A program made the translations under genes and the position numbers. 64,000 bases of DNA from Lineus longissimus (lineage: Eukaryota; Nemertea; Pilidiophora; Heteronemertea; Lineidae): NCBI RefSeq assembly GCF_910592395.1, contig NC_088324.1:7032953-7096952 (forward strand). The letters run 5' to 3'. This document shows positions 22,501-33,649 of this stretch, piece by piece (positions within the stretch are counted from its first letter, which is position 1; the number at the start of each line of letters is the position of its first letter). Below the pieces are notes generated by a model. That model made no database searches. It worked only from the letters and a program-made list of their open reading frames with translations, and had not been told where the DNA came from.

Positions 22501-25091
22501 GTCGTCGCGTGTTGACGAGAGTATCGATCACAGATATGCATCCGCGCCTACCGACTGGCCGTTCGATGAGAAGAACGTGGCCTACTGGCTCAAAGAGACC
22601 GGCAAGGAAAGCAGCGTACGTATACCACCCGAAATTGGCTCGTCCCGGCCCCTCAGAAAAATATAGAAACTTGTAGACGTACAGAAGTTCCGAAATTTAA
22701 TATAGAAACTTGTAGACGTACAGAAGTTCCGAAATTTGAAATGTCATAGGCATGATCGGGATAGAATATCCGATGAACAAAACTATAACGCGATTTATTC
22801 TCTGGGCTATTGACAATCATGGCCTCTTGAGCCATACCATATTCCGTCAGAAGTCTGTAGGGCTGGACAGGTTTTCCAGTGGGGACAGTTTTTACTTTTC
22901 CGCCAGCTTCAAACACAGTTTCCACAGACGATTTGAATGACGTTGTAGATCATTTTGGAGCACATTTATGTTATGTTAGAAGCCATGCCTGTGAGCCAAA
23001 ACAAAGGATGTTTTATGGCACAGAAGTTTCAGCCAAACGAAACCGAGGTACGTCATGCGATTTAGCTGGGTGACATCACGTAATATCACCTAGACAGCAC
23101 GCCCATTACTTTTTTTTCTTCAAAATTAATCGAGTAAGGAATAATTTCCTTTTTATTCTCCTCTTAAGGCTCAAATACATCTCGTAGGGAACATCGTCAG
23201 TTGGTATTCCGCCCTTCCCGGGTTCTTGCTCTTCGTCCTCATCTTTACAGGGATCGTCCTGGCGAGGAAGCGCTCTCTTACAGTCGTCAGGGAAGGTGAG
23301 GATCACTCCGAATGGTTGTCATGTAATGTCCTGCTCTGGCAGACACTGTACTCCTAGCTCATAAAATCCAGACAAGATTATTATGATATTCTTTACTAAA
23401 ATTTAATTCAGGTTTCATGTACATAATAATTCGTGAAATGATACGATTTTTCTAAAATCTTAACTACAATTCTTACAATAATCTTGTAACGATTGTGCGT
23501 GCGCATGTGAACGAAAGTGAAATCCTTAATACATATCCTTCTGACCCATTATTTTTCATTCAGATTACTTGGCACAAATGACCTTTGTCGCCGAGCTCCT
23601 TATCGGAGGTTATCTGCTTAATTACCTGCCTTTCTTCGCTGTGGAGTCGACGTATTTCCTCTACCACTACCTACCGGCCGTCCTGTTCAAACTTATTTTT
23701 GTAGCCATTCTCGTGGAGCAGATATATTCGGTTTTAGCGTGAGTAATAGTTCGATTTATATCATTTTCCAATTTCTCTTACTTGGGGACACTATCACTTT
23801 GGAGAATAAGTTTCTAAAACTAGCCATAATATCGTGCAGGAAACGCCTGTCATCCAACCGAGCTGACCTAACTTTGGATAAGGAACACGTGCGTATCACA
23901 TTTAAAAAGCAAACGTGAGTGCTTTGTACTGTACTGAATTAAGATACAAGTGTGTCACGAGGGTATAAACCAACCACTACCAAAATCATGGAGGCATTTA
24001 TCGAATGCGGTCATGCATTCATTGCAGAGGTTTTTTTCCTTCTTTATAGACCCCACATACAACAAATGTGGGGTCTATATTGAGATTACTAGCAGAAGGT
24101 ACTAGGCTTCTGCATTCTTCCCAGGTTATATTATGGAGGTAGTCCAGCAAAACTGCTATTTCAACTGAAAAACTGTCACCCCTGTCCCATCAAACTAAAC
24201 TCGATCTAGTGCACCTGGCAAAGATTTTTTCGAAATTCGGATAATTTTGATGACTTCGAAGCGTTTTTATGCGCCGATTTTCTGATTTGCTTTCAAATCT
24301 CCGGCACGATTCTGTCAATCACACGCACATTAGCATAAGCTCCGCCCCGTAATGTTGACGTCATATCCTCATGCATCATGGCGGCGGTATCTCTTTGCCG
24401 AAGTGGGGGATCCCCCGAAGTGGCGAGCTGTCGAGTATTTTGAGCAAAGAACGACGGTTGAATGTAGGAATAAAATATAGGAATAGCCTTAAATGCTTAT
24501 CGATGATCCATGCTGCCCATCTGAAAAGGTTAGGGTGATGTTTAAATGTTATTGAGCGTGTGATTTTGAGAAAGCGCGAACGTGTTTGTCCGGAAATAGA
24601 TCATCCGCGAAACGGAATAGACTTCACTCCTCCATACGTAGTAGTGTACTGTGTGGGCCCGTGGGGGCTATCAAATTTGCTGACAAGCAAATTTCAAATT
24701 TCTAGTTTATTCAATCACACTTATAGAGGTTCAATGCAGCGTTCTGAGACATTATGACTGGTTTCCGTTACCAACCAGGACTCATGAAACACGCAAAACA
24801 GGTCAATGCAAAGGAAAGAAAGTCTCGAACTCCATAATGGCGGGAAAAGCCCTCGTTATTAATTTGTGGTCGTCGGTATATTCACTTTCTCTAAATTACA
24901 GCAAAGATCCAAGACTCCAATACCTTGCGGTTGGTATGATATCTGTGTGGATGACAGCTGTCGTGCTCGTTTTCTACCAATACTATGGACTCAGTTGTGG
25001 CTTCAAGCAGTACACCAATAAGCAGCTATTAGACATGGTATTCAGATCTTGGGATTTTATAATGGTCGAGCAATCGGAGACAAATAAATAA
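19570..25091 (+). CDS. POMT1: Protein O-mannosyltransferase 1, C-terminal exons only
   Basis: POMT1 works with POMT2 in the ER membrane, moving mannose from dolichyl-phosphate-mannose to Ser/Thr of proteins such as dystroglycan. Exons read: 19570-19662, 19792-19888, 20468-20560, 21165-about 21412 (end uncertain), 21639-21687, 22490-22615, 23169-23295, 23564-23738, 23840-23914 and 24902-25091. Recognisable stretches are the last MIR module (DGDIVQIYHGLTKRPLN, MEVSCYVDHNIN, VRLIHVNTTSAL, WNVEEH), then the C-terminal helices (AQIHLVGNIVSW, LLNYLPFF, FLYHYLPAVLFK) and the end SWDFIMVEQ. Phases agree across nine of ten exons. Exon 4 runs into 24 G; with this run length the frame stops, so run length or splice site is uncertain. 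The first acceptor needs a phase 2 upstream exon. The catalytic N-terminal half is absent from the window. Confidence 0.88.
21371..21394 (+). repeat. Run of 24 G in or beside POMT1 exon 4
   Basis: A homopolymer directly after the readable part of the exon. If exonic it would code for glycine or arginine depending on frame. Its length here puts a stop at 21423, and a one-base change alters the reading. Confidence 0.8.
22228..22246 (+). repeat. Run of 19 C in POMT1 intron
   Basis: A homopolymer between exons 21639-21687 and 22490-22615. Confidence 0.85.
22662..22739 (+). repeat. Tandem duplication, 39-bp period, in POMT1 intron
   Basis: 'tatagaaacttgtagacgta...ccgaaattt' occurs twice back to back, almost unchanged, just after the exon ending at 22615. 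Confidence 0.8.
24045..24079. repeat. Short hairpin in last POMT1 intron
   Basis: 'tatagaccccacat' pairs with 'atgtggggtctata' around a small loop. The surrounding intron (23915-24901) is the longest in this part of the gene and may contain a dispersed repeat. Confidence 0.6.
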
Positions 25092-27474
25092 TAGTATAGG
25101 CGCATGTTGAACAAATCTCGACTTCATATAAGATCTTATTACAACGAAAGCCCAGAAGGATCATTGGAAATACGAAATACGAAATACAAAATACGAACTT
25201 CGAACTTCGAGATTCAATATCTAACTCAACCAATCACAATGCTTTAATGAAAGCACGTGACTCAGAGAATTAGTAATGGCGAAGCTACTAATGAAGATCA
25301 CAGAGAATGCACATCTACCTGGGCTTGTCTTCCATATTTAGAAACGGTTTTAGATCGGTGTGTCTTGAGTATATTTAGCGTGCACGCCAAACTAATTGAT
25401 AAGCATGCATGCTTACGTCTCTCTCTGCACACGGCTCCGTCAATCGACTGGTGAATCTGAAGATGGGGCTTTACGTAAAACGTACCGGGAAAATAAATAA
25501 ACTTATTTAGACGACGGCTACGTACCAGCAAAATGAACTCAACATGTAGAAAGCACGCAGATCAATTTTTAGCCTGCTGTAAACACGATGGCTGAAGATA
25601 TCGGCTTACCTGGAGAGGAAATGACGACACAAAAGAAACATACGAAAGACTAGTTCCTTTTAAGGGGCGTTAGGCCCGCATTTATTATTTTTATCCGATT
25701 GTATCCCTCCAACACTGTATAATGGGATGACCTTGTTTCTATTGTGTTGCAAAGGTAAACCAACACCTTTACCCACCGTGTATAAATAAACACATACACG
25801 GTGCCGTATGAGCAAGCAAGCCATGACGAATCAAAGATTCAATGCAGCTATGCTGTATTTCTATGAATACAGTATCATTTATAAGTGTGTATATTATTTT
25901 CAAAATAAATCATGAAATTATACATTTGATGTTTATATGCGAGCCTGATTTTATTCATCTGGAAATGACCCGTCATTTTCAATATTCGCTGCCTGTCGAT
26001 ATTTCAAACCCCTGGTGAAATCCATGCTCTTCAGATGGATTGTAGCGGTAGCAAAAAATCGCCCAATCAGAACGCCCCAATCAAACACAGCAGCATCGTT
26101 ATCCAAGCACGCCTTTTCATTGGTTGTTATCTCGGCTGCCGAAGGTCTGCTATTGTATTTGTTATTTCACATCTACTCTCAGTCATGTCTCCTGAACCTT
26201 GCATCACAAATGCTAGAAAGGGCTTAACACAGTGCGTGTGACGACATTAAATGCTGTGTCAAGTGGACCCTAGCCGACGACGCACGCGCTCATAAGAATG
26301 AAACAAAGCATTTGATTGCACTCCAGATATTAACGTATTTACGTTGGTATCCACATAAATGAGACATAATCGAATACCCCAGAATTACATCTCGATTTCA
26401 AACAAAGTTTAACAAAAGGCGGTTGAAATCCACGATTATATCACGCAAAAAACACTTCCTGCACACTCGGATATTTGAACAATGGCACATGACGATGAAG
26501 TTTAACTGATGTCTTTTAAGATGAAGTCATATTTTAGTGGTATCTTTTTTTTTAAAAATGTTCTTTTTCTGGTGATCAAACAAATTAAAAAACTTATCTG
26601 ACCAATGTTTTTAAAATGACCGCGATTTTGGGCCAGTGACAGATGTAGGCGAGGTAGTTCTGAATAAAGAGTTTCCTAACCAGAAAAAGAAAAATCTATT
26701 TAAAAAGAACCATAGAATGTTTCATTGGCAGACATATTTCGAAGTGGTTGTGCCAAGCATTCTCTTCCGCCACATACACCTCTGGTTTATGGAATGGACG
26801 GTTTTTTAAAATTTCAATAGCTTTATCCTTCTCCGGTTTCATGCGCACACTATAATTCGTTCACTATTTTTTTTTTTTGTTCTTACCCACCGGTATAAAA
26901 GAATACGATTTCGTTAATCTTCATCCTCAACGGGTCAACGAATTCCAAGCGCGCGATTTTCTTTCCCGTTCCCTGAAGCCGGCGGAGTTCCCGTCATTTC
27001 GCTGGTCACAGTGGCAGTGCCTAGACCAAAAATATAGATTACTTGAATTACTTTGATAGCAGCTGGTTTCCCCAGCTATTAAGGTAATCATGATTATAAA
27101 CGAAACTAGGCATGAGGTACATCGAAGACGAAATCGCATTGCTGAAAGTGTTTTTAGTGCAGATTGGCTGTCGTAATGACTTTGAGTAAGATAATGGTAG
27201 TAATCGATATGATACAATGATTAATATAACCACAGACTTCATGTTATAAAAAATAATCTTATTATCACGAATTAGTGTCGTAATTGCACCCATTGAGTGA
27301 TATGAATAAAGACTAGAAAATGTTTTTATCTAAAACTCCATGTACATTTATACTAGGCCTTTCTGTACAAAATTGAAGTAAAGTCATTTGCTAGATTCAT
27401 ATCAGCCACTTGACCTAGCATTTAGAGTCAGGTTTTAATGCGTAGAATGAGAGTTGATATTTTTTGGTTTAAGG

Positions 27475-27641
27475 AATTAATACCGAGCTGGCGGTCATTG
27501 GTTGTATAATCAAGACCGCTCGGGTAGACCTCAAATTACGTCCAAAACCCTCGGCGAAGCGCCTCGGGTTTTGGACTGCATTTTCGGTCTACCCGAGCGG
27601 TCTTGATTATACAACCAATGACCGCCAGCTCGGTATTAATT
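27475..27641. mobile_element. 167-bp near-perfect palindromic element
   Basis: Arms starting 'aattaataccgagctggcgg' and ending with its inverse complement pair along almost their full length, with an inner 'ccaaaacc...ggttttgg' stem. A further half-arm 'aggcggtcattggtta...accaagaccgctc' lies at about 27996-28050. Similar end sequence links it to the 16478 and 45269 hairpins. Confidence 0.75.
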
Positions 27642-27937
27642 TCTATTCTAAAAGGTTTCAAAATTAAACAAATTAAATACGATTTGAAAGGTATATATGT
27701 TCCGTTTTCGTCAAAGAATGATCCAGACTGGTGTCCGGAACTCCGCCATATTGTTGCTTGTGAAGATGACGTCACGCAGCAAGGGAATTCCCAGTCTGCT
27801 AGCTCGATTTCTACCATTTCCTCGTCTTTGACCTCTTCTGAATCCTGACTGACGACCTCGAAAGAGTCCTCGGGTATCCTCCCTACTTCACAAATCCGAA
27901 TATCGGGGAATACTTCAAAATCTCGTGTTCTTGACAT
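27536..27937 (-). CDS. Uncharacterised 133-residue open frame, partly in the palindrome
   Basis: Minus-strand ATG frame, acidic in its first half (EDSFEVVSQDSEEVKDEE) with a Cys-Cys and several Trp residues after it. Its last third is read through the right arm of the palindromic element. I recognise no domain. It could be a remnant of a transposon gene or a chance frame; the acidic composition and length are mildly suggestive of past coding. Confidence 0.2.
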   Translation of the reverse strand: MSRTRDFEVFPDIRICEVGRIPEDSFEVVSQDSEEVKDEEMVEIELADWEFPCCVTSSSQATIWRSSGHQSGSFFDENGTYIPFKSYLICLILKPFRIEINTELAVIGCIIKTARVDRKCSPKPEALRRGFWT

Positions 27938-28650
27938 TGTTTTGTGGGGCTGAGTCGTTGCTTCTTGGTGAAAATAATTCGTCTGCTAAAATTCAGAATT
28001 TTATACCTACCCAGGCGGTCATTGGTTACGATACCAAGACCGCTCCGATCAAAACGAGGCGTAATGTATTTTGTATTAGAAACAATGATATACTGTGACT
28101 AAGGCCTTTTAGAATACGTGACAAGTACTTGTTTTGATAGTGTCCTATCAGGTAACCAACTCTGTACAAACCTATTATTCGTTAAAACAATGGTAATTCT
28201 CAAGTTACTGGTGGCCTACATGTAAGTGCTGGATGCCCAAAATACTAAAACCTTTGAGAAGTCAGCAGGATAAGCGATCAGTTAAGGCCAGTTCACAAGG
28301 TCGCCCATCGATAGTGGAGTGGAATGCGCGCGTTTGTGACTGTCATTTCCTTTGTGGTCCGCAGAAGAAGTATGTGCATCGAGTATAGACTCTGATATCA
28401 ACTAGGAACCGTTATCCGAACCGCGCAAAACTAAAACTTTAAAACTTGAACGCCTCAGTTGACGAATTCTTAGACCTCGGTTGTGGAGGATCCTGGACTT
28501 CTTTGTGCGGATGACTTCCACTCATGCCAAGTCTGCCTGCCTAGGCGAGGTATTGCCTTTTCACTAGCGCCAGTGTAATGAGAACAGCGAACGACCGGCG
28601 ACAGCCTTCTCGGTATTCTCGATATTCACTCAGAGCACAAAACGTGTAAA

Positions 28651-31600
28651 ATGGCGGGATTCGAGAATGGTGTTGATATGATGGTCAGTCAAAACAGTGG
28701 TAACGACGTGAAGCTGTTGTTGTCGGCAGATCAAAAGACGCATTCCATAGGAACCGGGCCTCCGCCGTCGACTGGATGCGACGACATTTCGTTTCATGAA
28801 ACAAACGGGACACATGGGGCTGAGAGAGAGGATTGTTACTTCGCGGAAGAGGTCATTGGATCAGGCTCAGAGAAATTGAACGAGCATGCATCCGATAACT
28901 CTTCTATCAAAAATGATGGGTCTTCATCTTTGATTCAAAACTTTCAAGGTTACAAAGCAGTGATTATGTTCGCCTCATTTTTCTTCTCTATGGTCACAGG
29001 TGGTATTGGGCTATCTGTGGGAGTGTATTTCATCGCCCTTCAGGAAGAGTTCGAGACAGGAGCATCACTTACTGTTCTGACGTCGTCACTTTACGTTGGG
29101 ATACGTAGTTTTACTGGTAAGTTACGATGCAATACAATCATGTGAGCCGAGTTGCATGTCACCCTCTGTCAGCGCCGTGTATATGGCCATGTCGATTTAA
29201 CGGAATCGACGGAACAAATGGAATCAACGGAAAATTTACGGAAACAATGCTAAAACTGCATAAAATCGCTTGACAATTAAAGAATGTTAATACTAACAAT
29301 TGATACAACATTCCCAGGCTATTAGAATGTTATAAATTGCTATAGTTATCGAGAAGTAATTAAAATGATCCCCAGACAGGCTTGTAAAAAGGTCTACGAG
29401 GTATTGTTTTCGTGGACTTGTTCCCCGTCGTCCTACCTATACTTTTGAACTGTGGGGTATACAGGTAGGACAATACCTCAGTCTTTATTACCTGCATACG
29501 AGGTTGTTTCTGGGAATCCCCATTCTCCTCTCAGAAAAGGTCGGTGTGTTTGGTTATCGATTTTTCACGATTTTCATGTAAGTAGAGAAGGTTTGTATGA
29601 TCAAGAGATACTAAAATATTGGGCAGAAGTCAGGGGCGGGTAAATATCTGGGTGGTAATGTACGTATAGGCTATGGGGAGCAGTTAATGAAGGGGTGATA
29701 GCCTAAATGGAAATTGTCCATGGGTTAAAGTCATAGGGGGCAGGGGAACGAACGCGGGGGGGGGGGGGGGGGGGGGATTGCCCTAGACCTGTTTCTTCTC
29801 AAGGTGTCACTATACCGGTTCCTTGCACGTGACAAAAACCTCTAGGCCTAAGCCCTAATATTAGCCTAGACTGTAACCACGCTCCTCACGTCACTCATGC
29901 AATACATGTACCTACGCTCCTATAACGAGCACTTCGAGGCGACCACAGTCTACAGAGTCTGGTTTTGAGCGATATTAACCTAGGCCTATCTATTAACTAA
30001 ACCTAGAACACTAAGTTCGTGGGGAGACGAAATTTGAAGAAATTCCTGGCCGCCCACCTTTAAAAGGTTTTTGTATCAATAATGATCAACACCAGCGAAT
30101 TCGTCCTACCATCTCGTGTAAATACCTTGAACCAATGGGTTTTTCCCCAAAGGAGATTCCCCGCAGTATACCCCCCCCCTCCCCCAACCAATACAGATAC
30201 ATGGTGGTAACCAGGTTGTATCGGTTACAGACCAGTTTCCGTTGATTCCGTCGATTCCGTTAAATCGACATAGGCCGTATATATTACCGTTAACGACCCG
30301 ATTTGTTCAGGGACTCGCTGTCCAGATCTCCAGAAGGTGTGAGGTCACTTTTCTTTCTTGTACCAGTACTTGTGTGTCTTTTCGATCAAGCAGGGCAGCA
30401 TTGACTTAACACGTTCAATTCAATTCTTATTTCTTAAATTCCAGCCCCACTATCGAGTCTCCTCGTTGATCGATTTGGCATCCGTGTCGTTGTGATGACT
30501 GGCGGTCTCATAGCAACCGTTGGTTGTCTAGCAACAGTATTTGCAAATAGTTTCTTCTTCGTGTTGTTCACATTTGCAATTATCACTCGTAAGTACGCAA
30601 TGCCTTGGTGATGTCAGAGTCTTTCAAATACTCTGTTTCCTCACGTATACCGTCTTTGGGCGCCATGTTTAAGAGGCCCGAAGGGATGAATACCTCGCAT
30701 ACCTGATACAAAGGTTAGGCCTAGTGGATTGGACTGATTTGCTCAGAGCGTGGCGCAGACCTATGACCAGAGACACCCAATACTTAAAGTCCACTACCAT
30801 TGGTTGATGGGATTTTAAATGAATTGAATGGGTGGTATTACCAGACAATCGTGTTTGGGCTTTTATTCATGGTGTGACCGAGGCGGAACAAATGAACATT
30901 GCCCATTCATCACGTGGGCAGAAGAAAAAAAACAGCTCCACATGTGGTGAACCCTTTTGCGTCCCCCACCCAATGTATGGACACTGTTACTTTGTATTAG
31001 CGGTATAGGAAGACGGTATACGTGAGGAAACAAAGTATTTATTTGAAAGACTGGTGGTGTATAGGAAATAGGACGGCAATATTCAATATCCGTTGTTGTT
31101 GTTTCATAGTATATACAAAAATTATCTCATTGCATGTAACCTGGTAGGTCACCTGCAGACGCATGTAGTACTTTACTGAGTCAGCCTCGGAATAGGCCAA
31201 TATTTTCCTCACACTACTGGTAACCTATCGGGACTTTTAGAACCAAACTACGTAGTCGCACCATACACAACAGAGTTATAAAGCATCGATTTTATACATA
31301 AACGTTCTTCGGGGAAAAGAAATATGCAAGTGGACAATAATGATCAAATTGTTTAATTGGCGAATGTCACCAAATCTGGCTTTGAAGATTGTCTCACTAT
31401 TTTCGTTTCCAGCATTAGGTGCAGGATTAGCATACGTGCCAGCAATGACCATCCCTGCTGCCTATTACGATCAACGAGGCAGAGCATTCGCTTTCTCATT
31501 CGCCCTAGCAGGCGCTGGCATCGGACAGTTCGTGATGACAAACGTTCTCGCAGCGACGATAGAGGCCTACACCTGGCGAGGGTCTATGTTCATATCTGCA

Positions 31601-32925
31601 GGAGTCATATTGCAGATCGTTGTCTTAGGTGCTCTGATGCGGACCCCAAAAACCTGGAAAAAAACCCAACCAAAACGAACTGATGAAAGGTCGTCTTACC
31701 GCAACCAGATTCTCAGGATTTACAAAAATGTGGAGTTGGTTATGTTCTTTTTGCATTATATCCTGATTTCATGTGGACTCTCCGTCATATACGGGTACAT
31801 AACAGCCGTGACAGAGACACTTCCAAATGTGTCCAAACAGCAGGCTGCACTGCCCTTGTCAATGATAGGCTTGTCAATGATAATTGGCCGACCGGCGAGT
31901 GGAGTCATTGGGCAGCTCAAATGCGTTAACGTTTTCCTGTTTTATTGCCTTGCTACGCTTGTATCCGGTTTTGTAATCATGCTCGTTCCGGTTGTGGCAG
32001 GTTATACATTTACAGTAATTTGCACATTCGTGTTTGGCCTCCTACTCGCGCCGTATGGTTGCCTCTACAATATCGTGATGCTGTATTTCTGTGACCTGTC
32101 CGACCTTATGGCTGCCTTTGCACATGTGTCCCTGCTGAGTGGATTAGCATTTGTCGCTGGAGCACCACTTGCTGGTTCGTATAGTTATCCGTCAAGTCAA
32201 ATTGTGATAAGAGGTACTAGGTAGTGGACGGAAAGCCTCAGAACAAAATTGATGTAACCGGCAGTTTCGTACACCATATAGTTTTGTATCTTATGTGTGG
32301 TAGGATGTACTTGGTAGTGCGGATGTTTGGAATGTGGTTCTTAAAGACTCAGGTTGGCTGAGTAAAGTATAGCCAAACATTTTTTTTCGTGTTACTTCCA
32401 TGACCCTGAGCGTAGTTCTCATTGAGCATCTGATCTATGCGTATTGCGTTGGCTGTCAACCTATAGCGATTCCCTGTCTTTGAGCTATCCGCAAACAAGC
32501 GATTTTTGTCGCTGTTACCTGTGCCGTAGCGTTTCAGAAGATGAGTGATTGCGCCTTTACTGGTCATCGGTGGCAGCTCTGCAATTCAAAACTAAATTGG
32601 TTGTTTATTCATTTTTTTGCGATAAAACGCGATCGTTAGTGGAGAACTTTAAAAACTCTATTTTATTGTTGTAGGTTGGCTATATGAAGTGACAGGGTAT
32701 TACGACTCTTCCATCTACCTCGTAGGTGCCCTCATTGTCGCAAGTTCTCTCGTACTGGTCTGGCCTTACATGAGCCACAGACGAAGGCATGCGAAGGAAG
32801 TGGCCATCATAGGAGACCAGGTCAAGGCACTAAGTGTTGGAAGTATGGGAATGCTCGGAAGTCAACGTATGACTTATGGTCTCCAAGAGGTTTTAAGGTC
32901 TGAAATATCAGTTGACAAGTTATGA
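28651..32925 (+). CDS. SLC16-like monocarboxylate transporter (MFS), copy B
   Basis: Second copy of the 540-residue transporter, with coding exons 28651-29116, 30445-30588, 31413-32174 and 32675-32925. Exon lengths (466, 144, 762, 251 nt) and intron phases are identical to copy A, so the frame is intact. By eye only three residues differ from copy A: Leu28 to Gln, a Gln to Arg in the loop after the KKTQPK stretch, and a Thr to Pro in the GR(T/P)ASG turn. Such low protein divergence suggests purifying constraint, recent duplication, or both. Intron 1 carries a 21-G run absent in copy A. AATAAA at 33328-33333 is a likely poly(A) signal. Duplicate transporters commonly diverge in expression rather than substrate, but nothing here tests that. 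Confidence 0.88.
29756..29776 (+). repeat. Run of 21 G in transporter intron 1, copy B
   Basis: The same site in copy A (1365-1369) has only five G followed by tgg, so this is a post-duplication expansion or an assembly effect. Confidence 0.85.
30618..31052. mobile_element. MITE-like inverted-repeat element, 435 bp, in transporter intron 2 (copy B)
   Basis: Same element at the same intronic position and of the same length as in copy A, so it was inserted before the duplication. Confidence 0.65.
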
Positions 32926-33327
32926 ACAAAGGACTTTCAGATAGGATAAAGAGTCAGAAGTGTTCATCAATACTTTGAAATAGTTTTCTAAGAGGTCGGT
33001 GAATAGGCCTTTGATTTGCACTTAAATCATTGACCTGCTCACTGTGTGACTCGCTTGAAAGGATTAAACGGATGGTCCTGGAAGAAAGCATCGGAGTTTG
33101 TATTCATAAGTCGTACAAGTCTTTTTTTAATTGTACCACCTATAAAACCTGAATATTTAAGAATAACATAGCTGGTAGGAGTACACAGAACGTTGTCCAT
33201 CATAAATATATTAGAGGAGATAGAACTGCATTTATATTTAGGATAACATTGTTCTTGTTAAACAATACCACTAGATGGCCACTTTTACCGATATACTCTT
33301 TATGTAGATCGTATTACAAATACCAGA

Positions 33328-33333
33328 AATAAA
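33328..33333 (+). terminator. Poly(A) signal AATAAA, SLC16-like copy B
   Basis: Same hexamer and position relative to the stop codon as in copy A, about 405 bases downstream. Confidence 0.5.
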
Positions 33334-33517
33334 AAGTGTTTTTCGTAAGGCTTTTTCAATGACCGATTTCAAATGAAAAGGAAATCTGCGCAATCACAAT
33401 CCTGCCATAGTATATCCATTAGAAAACTAAATTTCTAACAATATGCTAAAACTGCATTGGATTTTGTGCCCTAGTTTGGGAAAAATCGTTTGACGTAAGT
33501 GTTGATATCTATTTAAA

Positions 33518-33649
33518 TTAGACTATATATGTCCGTCCAAACTCATCAGATTTGTCGTTGCAGTATATATGACCATCACATCGCCATTTCGACGGAAGAC
33601 AGCTTGTAGCATTGTCACAACCAAACTGCTCGGACGTACAGGTCGTTGT
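33518..33649 (-). other. In-frame fifteenth LDLa module after the stop codon, copy B
   Basis: Same arrangement as in copy A: the TGA at 33652-33650 is followed in frame by a five-cysteine LDLa module before the next stop. Confidence 0.75.

Larger units (their letters stand above)
25092..28389. other. Intergenic region between POMT1 and copy B
   Basis: POMT1 3' flank followed by sequence without a convincing gene. Possible poly(A) signals occur near 25490. A 'gaaatacgaaatacaaaatacg' stretch at 25165-25215 and the preceding 'aaagcccagaagg' resemble part of the insertion at 44010-44060. Hairpin elements lie at 27475-27641 and near 27996-28050. Confidence 0.6.
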
